From NCBI GenBank assembly GCA_016183075.1, contig JACPFH010000040.1, positions 1-7,955 of the forward strand: DNA of 7,955 nucleotides. Direction: 5' to 3'. Positions within the stretch are counted from its first letter, which is position 1. Each line of letters opens with the position of its first letter. The notes beneath the pieces are model-generated. The model was not told the DNA's origin. It did not search any database and saw only the letters and a list, made by a program, of their open reading frames with translations. A program made the position numbers and the translations under genes. Below, one piece after another: positions 1 through 5,150 of the stretch. This DNA is from Deltaproteobacteria bacterium. Lineage in GTDB: Bacteria; Desulfobacterota; Binatia; UBA9968.

Positions 1-2
1 CT

Positions 3-548
3 CTCGGGATCATCTTCGGCAGCCAGCGAAGTCTGATGCGGATCATGGAGCCGATCATTCTCTATCTCGCCGTGATCCCGAAGATCATCATCTTTCCGAT
101 CTTTATCCTGTTTCTGGGGATCGGCACGGGCTCGAAGCTTGCCGTGGGAGCCATTGCGGCGTTCTTTCCGATCGTGCTTCTGACGATTGCGGGAATGCGC
201 GAAGTCCGGCCGGTTTTTCTCGATGTGGCGCGCACGCTGGGCGCGAGCAAGCTTCAGCTCGCTACCAAAGTCTACCTGCCGGCGATAACCGGGTACGTCT
301 TTACCGGCGTGAGGCTCGGTCTGGGCGCTTCGGTGACCGGAGCCTTGCTTGCGGAAACAAAAGTCGCCAAGGCGGGGGTGGGGTTCATGATCGTCGAGTA
401 TTACAGCCAGTTTCGGATGGCCGACATGTACTCGCTTCTCCTCTTCATCTTCATTCTGGCTGCGGCGGCGAATTGGGCGATGAAGCTTATCTTTTCGATT
501 TTCTTACCGCTTCCGCGCAGCACTCAAGAACCGGGAGTCTTCTTCTAA
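3..548 (+). CDS. ABC transporter permease, TauC/SsuC (NitT/TauT) type, 5'-truncated
   Basis: This is the C-terminal part (181 residues visible) of an inner-membrane permease of a binding-protein-dependent ABC importer. The frame is open back to the window edge: codons from position 3 read LGIIFGSQRSL before the first ATG at 36, so that ATG is internal and the true start lies upstream. Hydrophobic helices alternate with the cytoplasmic coupling loop, the EAA motif, read here as DVARTLGAS followed by KVYLPAITGYVFTGVRLGLG. That loop docks onto the ATPase. The GSQRSLMRIMEP segment and the loop wording are typical of the nitrate/sulfonate/taurine permease group, which agrees with the NMT1-like binding proteins elsewhere in the window. 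The gene ends 18 nt before the DUF2007-type gene, so the two are probably co-transcribed. No partner ATPase is visible; it should lie upstream. Family is confident, substrate is unknown. Confidence 0.9.
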   Translation, partial: LGIIFGSQRSLMRIMEPIILYLAVIPKIIIFPIFILFLGIGTGSKLAVGAIAAFFPIVLLTIAGMREVRPVFLDVARTLGASKLQLATKVYLPAITGYVFTGVRLGLGASVTGALLAETKVAKAGVGFMIVEYYSQFRMADMYSLLLFIFILAAAANWAMKLIFSIFLPLPRSTQEPGVFF

Positions 549-566
549 ATCACTGCCGGACGTGCG

Positions 567-899
567 ATGAAGCAAGTCCACGTAGCGCGGCATCCGGCGG
601 AAGCGCATCTGTTGAAGGGATTACTCGAGTCGCAAGGTATTGAAGCTGTCGTTCGCGGGGAAGATTTGTTCGGGGCGCGGGGCGAGGTGCCCGTCACGCC
701 CGAAACCTGCCCCTCGGTGTGGATCGTAGACGACGCCCTGTACGAGAAGGCGAAATCGATCATCTCAGCTTATTTGCGCGGCGAAACTCCAGGGGGAACT
801 CGGAGCAGTTCATGGCGCTGCCCAAACTGCGGCGAGCAGCTTGAACCTCAGTTCACCGACTGCTGGCAGTGTGGAACGGCACGGCCAGGAGATCCATAG
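567..899 (+). CDS. DUF2007-type small protein with C-terminal zinc ribbon
   Basis: A 110-residue soluble protein with two parts. Residues 1-70 (starting MKQVHVARHPAEAHLLKGLL, then ESQGIEAVVRGED) match the look of the DUF2007 'putative signal transducing protein' fold: a short strand, a helix carrying E-A-x-x-L-x-x-L-L-E-x-x-G-I, then a VWIVDDALYEKAKSII segment. Residues 85-102 form a CPNC-x10-CWQC zinc ribbon, the four cysteines being 85, 88, 99 and 102. The biochemical role of DUF2007 is not established; a regulatory or ligand-sensing role is family lore, and metal binding is inferred from the cysteines. The ATG at 567 is preceded by only a weak GGA at 558-560, so translation may partly depend on coupling to the permease 18 nt upstream. 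There is no membrane segment. It faces a convergent gene 26 nt away. Confidence 0.8.
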   Translation: MKQVHVARHPAEAHLLKGLLESQGIEAVVRGEDLFGARGEVPVTPETCPSVWIVDDALYEKAKSIISAYLRGETPGGTRSSSWRCPNCGEQLEPQFTDCWQCGTARPGDP

Positions 900-925
900 A
901 ATAGAAAGTGGGCGGGATCCCGCTG

Positions 926-1414
926 TCAATGATCAACCTGGGCTTCCATGGCTGTGATGATCTCCTCCAGGAAGGCCCGGGAAGGGTAAAGATAGGTCAA
1001 CAGAAGCCCGGCAATGAGGGACAGCCCCAGTTGATCCCACAGGTGGTCGCCAAGGAGCCCCAGTATCAAACCGTAGACCGCGATCGCCTCCGCAAGGGTG
1101 AACGCCACGATCTTTCTCATCGCGTATTGGCTCATCCTTGTCCCTCGTTTGGGATTATGGTTTGTCAGCAGCGCTTCTTTTGTCAGGTAGGTTTGCTTCC
1201 ACCACCAGAGCACCGCGATGATGACGGCCACAACCGTCCAGAGCGTCATGCGGGACACGTCGAAGAGTGTGCTAACACCGGGGACGGCCCCGAAGTGCGA
1301 AGCGAATTGGGGCAGCAAAAGATAGCTTACGAGGGCCCCAAGGAAGCCGGCCCAAACAAGCACTAAAGTACTGTGCTGCTTTTCCAACGCCTTCTTGTCT
1401 TCACCTGAAACCAT
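926..1414 (-). CDS. small four-helix membrane protein of unknown function
   Basis: I do not recognise the family. The preferred start is the ATG at 1414, giving 162 residues, because GGGAGGG lies just upstream; the frame can be extended to a TTG at 1477, but that start is less attractive. The protein has a charged N-terminus (MVSGEDKKALEKQ), then four predicted membrane helices at about residues 15-37, 56-77, 99-122 and 125-144. A basic cytoplasmic-looking loop (TNHNPKRGTRMSQYAMRK) separates the two helix pairs, and the C-terminus is amphipathic and acidic. Helix 3 reads KIVAFTLAEAIAVYGLILGLLG, closely resembling the ion-binding helix of ATP synthase subunit c, with Glu109 in the corresponding place. 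Overall the protein is about twice the length of a c subunit and has no obvious first hairpin, so subunit c identity is not claimed. The gene is monocistronic and divergent from the binding protein at 1800. Clean helix pattern, start signal and length support a real gene. Confidence 0.72.
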   Translation of the reverse strand: MVSGEDKKALEKQHSTLVLVWAGFLGALVSYLLLPQFASHFGAVPGVSTLFDVSRMTLWTVVAVIIAVLWWWKQTYLTKEALLTNHNPKRGTRMSQYAMRKIVAFTLAEAIAVYGLILGLLGDHLWDQLGLSLIAGLLLTYLYPSRAFLEEIITAMEAQVDH

Positions 1415-1417
1415 TAG

Positions 1418-1424
1418 CCCTCCC
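1418..1424 (-). promoter_or_regulatory. ribosome binding site deciding the start of the membrane protein
   Basis: The complementary strand reads GGGAGGG here, with GGAGG ending 4 nt before the ATG at 1414-1412. The spacing is slightly short but the match is strong. It favours the ATG at 1414 over the TTG at 1477 as the start of the membrane protein. Confidence 0.55.
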
Positions 1425-1674
1425 AAATCGGCATGCGGGAATTCTTGCGCCACGCCGGTCCGTCGAATCCTCCCCAATGTCTTGCTCCGTATTGAGCGTG
1501 AAGCAAGTCTCGTGCCGGGAGGGGAATGATCAAAAAGCCAGGGACAATAAGGGACAAATCGGTACTATTCGGTTTCAGAAGTGCTATTTTCAGCCCCAGG
1601 ATGATAAAAATCTGTCACCGAAATGCCTGCCTTGTCCCACTCCACGAAGGGCTTTTGGCGGAAGGGAACGTTGA

Positions 1675-1680
1675 TATGAT
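1675..1680 (+). promoter_or_regulatory. possible -10 element for the first binding-protein gene
   Basis: TATGAT matches the sigma70 -10 consensus at five of six positions, about 120 nt upstream of the ATG at 1800. No good -35 sits at 16-18 bp spacing; the best is CTTTTG at 1652-1657 with a 17-bp spacer. This is therefore a weak candidate. If used, the hairpin at 1686-1701 would fall at the very start of the transcript. Confidence 0.25.
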
Positions 1681-1685
1681 TCGCT

Positions 1686-1701
1686 GGCGAAGTTTTTCGC
1701 C
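1686..1701 (+). other. small perfect hairpin in the leader region
   Basis: GGCGAA (1686-1691) and TTCGCC (1696-1701) pair perfectly around a GTTT loop. No run of T follows, so it does not look like an intrinsic terminator in either direction. It may be a 5' leader structure or chance. Confidence 0.35.
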
Positions 1702-1781
1702 GAGTTGGCAAGAAGGCGCGGACATGGTAGATACCGGCTACCTCGAACTGTCCGAGGTCCCGGTGAGTCAGAGGTGAAGAG

Positions 1782-1789
1782 AAGGAGGT
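1782..1789 (+). promoter_or_regulatory. strong Shine-Dalgarno for the first NMT1-like gene
   Basis: AAGGAGGT is a full-length match to the anti-Shine-Dalgarno sequence and ends 10 nt before the ATG at 1800. It fixes the start codon and implies efficient translation. Confidence 0.8.
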
Positions 1790-1799
1790 AAGAGCTTCG

Positions 1800-2777
1800 A
1801 TGAAAAAAGTTTTCGTCACGGCGCTGTTAGTCTTTGTCGCCCTTGGAGTCGGCGCCTCGCAGGGAAGCGCGCAAACTCTCAAGGCCGGGATCACCTCCAA
1901 GACTCTCTTTTATCTGCCATTTTATGTCGGGCAGAAAAAGGGTTTTTATAATGCCGAGGGTCTTCAAGTGGAGCTTATTCTTATTGGCCGAAGCGACGTG
2001 CAGCTCCAGGCCATGGTTGCCGGCGAGCTCCATTTTGCCAATTTCAATCCCGACGGCATTATTATCTTCAACGAGAAGGGAGGGAACCTCAAGGTAATCG
2101 CCGGGACGGTCAATACCGCTCCCTATGTCCTCATCGGGGGCAAGGCCTTCAAAAAGGTCGAAGATCTGCGCGGAGCCCGGGTGGGGGTCTCGGGCTTGAG
2201 AGGAGGAGCGACATCGATTCTTCTCTCTTATCTAAAAAGTAAAGGGTTGCTGCATCCCCGGGACTTCTCTTTGGCGGTGGTCTCAGGCGGCACCGCCGCG
2301 CGCTTAAGCGCGTTGGAGAGCGGCGCCATAGCGGCAGCGGTCCTGGGCATCCCTTATTCCGACATCGCTATCGATCAGGGCTTTACCAGGCTGGGCGATA
2401 CGGTCGAAGCCATTCCGACCTATCAGTTCAATGCCATCAACATCAGCCCGGCCTGGGCGGAGAAGAACCGCGCCACGGTAGTGAGATTCTTGAAGGCTCA
2501 CATCCGAAGTTTGCGCTGGATCCACGAGCAGCCCGGTCAGGCGGCGGAGTTTTTCACCCAGGAGATGGGCGTCAAGCCGCCTTATGCGCGGCGGGGAGTC
2601 GACTACTTTACCAAAAATAAGATCTTCCCGATCGACGGATCGGTGACGCTTGAAGGGCTGAAGGTGAACCTCGAAGTCCAGGCCCGCGATGGCGTCTTGA
2701 AGGAGCCTTTGCCCCCGCCCGAGAAATACGTCGACGTGAGCTACCTAAGGCAGGCGCAGAAGGAGCTGGGGCCGTAA
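1800..2777 (+). CDS. ABC transporter substrate-binding protein, NMT1/THI5-like (TauA/SsuA class)
   Basis: A 325-residue periplasmic binding protein. Residues 1-24 form a classical Sec signal peptide: MKK, a hydrophobic core (VFVALLVFVALGVG-like), and likely cleavage after GSA. The mature protein follows the NMT1 pattern: a first strand TLKAGITSKTLFYLPFYVGQKKGFYNAEGLQVELI, then the QLQAMVAGELHFANFNPDGI segment where the ligand cleft forms, then LRGARVGVSGLRGGATSILLSYLKSKGL, and the second lobe with ALESGAIAAAVLGIPYSDIA and an AWAEKNRATVVRFLKAHIRSLRWIHE helix. Family members bind sulfonates, nitrate, pyrimidine thiamine precursors, aromatics and others; nothing here identifies the ligand. Length is normal. 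The start is fixed by a strong AAGGAGGT. The gene stands alone, divergent from the small membrane protein and ending 2 bp from the convergent second binding protein. It may serve the TauC-type permease at the left edge, but that is inference. Confidence 0.93.
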   Translation: MKKVFVTALLVFVALGVGASQGSAQTLKAGITSKTLFYLPFYVGQKKGFYNAEGLQVELILIGRSDVQLQAMVAGELHFANFNPDGIIIFNEKGGNLKVIAGTVNTAPYVLIGGKAFKKVEDLRGARVGVSGLRGGATSILLSYLKSKGLLHPRDFSLAVVSGGTAARLSALESGAIAAAVLGIPYSDIAIDQGFTRLGDTVEAIPTYQFNAINISPAWAEKNRATVVRFLKAHIRSLRWIHEQPGQAAEFFTQEMGVKPPYARRGVDYFTKNKIFPIDGSVTLEGLKVNLEVQARDGVLKEPLPPPEKYVDVSYLRQAQKELGP

Positions 2778-2779
2778 GA

Positions 2780-3799
2780 TTATTCTTTATAGAGCTTCTT
2801 TACGAAGCTTTCTTTCTCCAGCTCGTCGATCAGACTCATATCGACGAACCGTCTCGGATCGGCCGTCTTGGCGGCGGGGATCTTTTCCATCCCGTCAAGG
2901 ATCGTCTTGACACCCTCCAGCGGCGTGCGCGGCACCTTCAGGATATTGCGCGCCTGCAATACGTAGGAGTCTCGCACCTCGTCCCGGCTCTTCATCCTGG
3001 TCCACTTCTGGATCACTCGGATGCTGAACTCCTCATCGTCCAGGTACTTCTTGATCCCCTCCAGGTACGCCCTCATGAAGCGTTTGGCGACATCCCTGCG
3101 CTTGTCAATAAACCGCTTTGTGGTGACCACGCTCCCTGTGATGTATGTCCTGTTTATCTTGCTCAGGTCGAAAAGCTCGACGAAGCCGAGCTTCTTTGCC
3201 CTGAAGTTGTTGGGAATCGAGATCGAGGCTGCGTCGATCACGTCGTTAGCCAAACCCGTAACAAGCAGCCCCATCTCGTTTAGCTGAACCAGCGTCACGT
3301 CCGTTGACGGGTCCAGACCCCACATCTTGAGCAGCGCTCTCGTTAAGGCGTCCGGGGTACCGCCGAACCTGGTGACTCCGATTCTCTTTCCCTTCAGCTC
3401 CTGCGGCGTTTTTATCTTCGGATTGACGATGAAGCTGTAGAGAGGCTTGTCAAGAATCGTGGCCATGAATACCGTGTCCGCGCCGTTCAGGTTGGCGCTC
3501 ACGCACGCGTCTGTCACCGACTGCGCAACCGACACCTCGCCCGCCAGCAGAGCCTGCATAGCCGTAATGCTGCTGGCGTGAATAAGCTCGACCTCCAGGC
3601 CATTTTTTTTGAACAAACCACCGTCCAGAGCGATCCAGGGTATGGCCTGATTCACGGTTATCGCGCTGTAGGCGACCCGCAAAGGAATCAGGGCCTCTTG
3701 TGAAGTCGCCGCCCTGGTGGCGTCTTCCAGCGCGGTTACCAGCGCAACAATGGAAAGACCGGCAGAGAGAAGGCGAGGAATCCTCCTAGGTCTGCTCAT
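2780..3799 (-). CDS. second ABC substrate-binding protein, NMT1/THI5-like
   Basis: A 339-residue secreted binding protein. Residues 1-31 are a signal peptide with an Arg-rich start (MSRPRRIPR), a hydrophobic stretch (LLSAGLSIVALVTAL) and likely cleavage after TRA. The Arg run lacks a clear twin-arginine consensus. The mature part has the family layout: LRVAYSAITVNQAIPWIALDGGLFKKNGLEVELI, then AMQALLAGEVSVAQSVTDACVSANLNGADTVFMATILDKPLYSFIV, LKGKRIGVTRFGGTPDALTRALLKMWGL, and a C-terminal lobe with RRDVAKRFMRAYLEGIKKY. It is clearly diverged from the neighbour at 1800-2777 (shared pattern, few identical stretches), so this is not a recent duplication. The ATG at 3799 has GGAGGG 7 nt upstream. 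It is the last gene of the leftward series, 161 bp after the SGNH gene, and probably has its own promoter. Ligand unknown. Confidence 0.92.
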   Translation of the reverse strand: MSRPRRIPRLLSAGLSIVALVTALEDATRAATSQEALIPLRVAYSAITVNQAIPWIALDGGLFKKNGLEVELIHASSITAMQALLAGEVSVAQSVTDACVSANLNGADTVFMATILDKPLYSFIVNPKIKTPQELKGKRIGVTRFGGTPDALTRALLKMWGLDPSTDVTLVQLNEMGLLVTGLANDVIDAASISIPNNFRAKKLGFVELFDLSKINRTYITGSVVTTKRFIDKRRDVAKRFMRAYLEGIKKYLDDEEFSIRVIQKWTRMKSRDEVRDSYVLQARNILKVPRTPLEGVKTILDGMEKIPAAKTADPRRFVDMSLIDELEKESFVKKLYKE

Positions 3800-3805
3800 T
3801 CTTAA

Positions 3806-3811
3806 CCCTCC
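3806..3811 (-). promoter_or_regulatory. Shine-Dalgarno for the second NMT1-like gene
   Basis: The complementary strand reads GGAGGG, with GGAGG ending 7 nt before the ATG at 3799-3797. Sequence and spacing are good and support that start. Confidence 0.7.
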
Positions 3812-3833
3812 AGGCTCTTAGTACTCCGAACTT

Positions 3834-3839
3834 GTATTA
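3834..3839 (-). promoter_or_regulatory. possible -10 element in the 161-bp gap before the second NMT1-like gene
   Basis: The complementary strand reads TAATAC, about 35 nt upstream of the ATG. The nearest -35-like hexamer, TTGCCA, is only 14 bp away, which is short, so the promoter is weakly supported. The long gap compared with the tight spacing of the genes upstream also argues for separate transcription. The same gap holds a 5-bp GGCGC/GCGCC hairpin (3864-3878) and a CTTGA-C-TCAAG inverted repeat (3902-3912). Neither hairpin is followed by a T run, so no terminator is called. Confidence 0.25.
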
Positions 3840-3960
3840 CGGATACGACCGCTTGGCAAGCCCGGCGCGATGAGCGCCAACCCCGATTTCTATCCGGTGG
3901 GCTTGACTCAAGAGCGGCGTTCAGAACTCAGGTCGAATACCGCCGGGATGTACGGCTCGT

Positions 3961-5118
3961 TTATCGGTCAAGCGCGACATGAGAAGAGAGCGCAGCACCA
4001 ATCTTGCGGTTAAGGTATTGCGCGATTACCTTCGCGACGGCTTGGTTCCCGAAGGGCGTGAAATGTCCGGTGGGCCGGCCATTGTGGTACATGATCATTT
4101 GTTCGTAAACGACCTTGCGCGAATACTCCCGCGGAAGCACCTCCATCAAATCGATCGTCCCAAACGAGGGATACTTCTCGGCAAGCCGTTTCCAAATAGC
4201 CGCAAGATGACCCCGGTCGCAGCAGTAGTTGTTAAGGCCCTCATCGGTCGCGAGGTGAGCGCCGGTCGGGATGTAAAGAAAGATCACTTGCGATCCATCT
4301 CGCTCGGCCGCGTTTAGTACCGCCGTGAATATCTTTTCAACGAGCGGATCCCAACGGCGATAGTAAGCTTCATGCGGGTGTGGATCGAGAATACCGTAGA
4401 AGGCCGAGCGTAGCAGCGCGAATGTGTAGCTCAAGGGCCACAGCTTTTTGCGCAGCCCTCGATACACTTCTTCAGGAGGCGGAATCGGCACCTTCGCGAG
4501 GACGAGTTCGCCTGCCGCGTCCAGCCGAAAAACCGGTTTGGCGAAGCGAAAAAATGTGAGCGGAACTCGAACGTAGTCGGGACCGAAGACTCCGAAGATC
4601 AGGACATCAGGCCGGTAAGATCTTCCGTACTTTAAGTATTTGGCCGCTGCCTGATCGATGCCATAAGCCTTCACGCCCATGTTGAGGACCTCGTTCGAGG
4701 CCAGCTCTTGCTCCAAATAAGACGAGTAGGTTTGGTTCGTTTCCACCTCCGATCCGTAGGTATAGGAATCGCCGATTGCAAGAACCCGGAAGACGCCCGG
4801 AGGTTTGGCGACCGAGTAGGTTCGCGCATTTCGAAGGCGCCCCGGAGTATCCCAACCCAGTTCAGGATCGTGCAAAAATCCGTGGAGATCGCCTCCGAGC
4901 GCGCCCTGTCTGCGCAAGACTCCGTAGTCCCTTACAAAGGCACGTTCCCATCCCTCGCTGGCGATTTCAGGCTTGAATTGGAGGTCATTGAAAAAGGTCT
5001 CCAGTGGCCTCGTTACCCGGAGGTATGTCTCCGAAACGGCCAGAGCCACTACTACTGACCCGACAAGCAAAGCACTGCGAAACAGCCGCTCTTTGCCATC
5101 TTTGCCGAGTCCTTCCAT
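3961..5118 (-). CDS. membrane-anchored SGNH/GDSL-like hydrolase or esterase
   Basis: A 385-residue protein with one N-terminal membrane anchor (about residues 13-30, SALLVGSVVVALAVSETYLRV) and an extracytoplasmic SGNH-type domain. Block I is clear: RVLAIGDSYTYGSEV with nucleophile Ser118. The block II Gly is in EVLNMGVKAYGIDQ (Gly148). Block III, expected as G-x-N-D, reads FGVFGPDYVRV (about 179-181), so the oxyanion-hole Asn appears replaced. Block V is PTGHFTPFGNQ with His352, but the acid usually found two or three residues before the His is not there. Such anchored SGNH proteins are commonly deacylases or O-acetyl esterases acting on lipids, glycans or polysaccharides; the substrate is unknown. 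The gene follows the ATPase by 32 nt, suggesting co-transcription. The ATG at 5118 lacks a good Shine-Dalgarno, so coupling or a different start is possible. Family is fairly sure; catalytic competence is uncertain. Confidence 0.8.
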   Translation of the reverse strand: MEGLGKDGKERLFRSALLVGSVVVALAVSETYLRVTRPLETFFNDLQFKPEIASEGWERAFVRDYGVLRRQGALGGDLHGFLHDPELGWDTPGRLRNARTYSVAKPPGVFRVLAIGDSYTYGSEVETNQTYSSYLEQELASNEVLNMGVKAYGIDQAAAKYLKYGRSYRPDVLIFGVFGPDYVRVPLTFFRFAKPVFRLDAAGELVLAKVPIPPPEEVYRGLRKKLWPLSYTFALLRSAFYGILDPHPHEAYYRRWDPLVEKIFTAVLNAAERDGSQVIFLYIPTGAHLATDEGLNNYCCDRGHLAAIWKRLAEKYPSFGTIDLMEVLPREYSRKVVYEQMIMYHNGRPTGHFTPFGNQAVAKVIAQYLNRKIGAALSSHVALDR

Positions 5119-5150
5119 GGTCGTCGCTACATCTTGTCCTATGGTTCTTG

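Larger units (their letters stand above)
1415..1799. other. intergenic region between divergent genes
   Basis: No convincing gene lies here; the open frames crossing it have poor start signals and compositions unlike proteins. It must hold the promoters for both flanking divergent genes. Visible structure: two GGGACAA copies exactly 10 bp apart (1541-1547 and 1551-1557); an imperfect repeat, GTACTATT...TTTCAG (1562-1578) against GTGCTATTTTCAG (1581-1593); a TATGAT at 1675-1680; a perfect 6-bp hairpin at 1686-1701; and the strong Shine-Dalgarno sequence for the gene at 1800. The 1500-1600 part resembles degenerate intergenic repeat material. No riboswitch consensus was recognised. Confidence 0.6.

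Noticed and set aside
241..260. GCGAGC...GCTCGC inverted repeat near the coupling loop of the left permease
   Set aside because: Short, imperfectly placed and fully explained by coding of the conserved LGASKLQLA segment.
912..923. GCGGGATCCCGC palindrome between the convergent genes ending at 899 and 926, considered as a bidirectional terminator
   Set aside because: The stem is only four pairs around a GATC loop and no T run follows on either strand.
908..1366. 152-codon + strand open frame opposite the small membrane protein
   Set aside because: Low-complexity hydrophilic translation without a family look; the - strand frame has a coherent four-helix pattern and a Shine-Dalgarno sequence.
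1415..1477. N-terminal extension of the membrane protein to a TTG start
   Set aside because: The added 21 residues (MGRIRRTGVAQEF...) look non-protein-like and the downstream ATG has a closer, stronger GGGAGGG.
1477..1777. Two overlapping + strand open frames and a - strand frame in the 1415-1799 intergenic region
   Set aside because: No ribosome sites, no recognisable domains, and mutually overlapping frames of equal poorness; treated as non-coding.
1800..2777. Naming the NMT1-like protein as a thiamine-precursor, nitrate or sulfonate binder
   Set aside because: The family covers many ligands and no ligand-specific residues or pathway genes are visible, so no gene symbol is given.
3864..3878. 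GGCGC/GCGCC hairpin after the SGNH gene, considered as a terminator
   Set aside because: Only five pairs and no T tract on the - strand after it.
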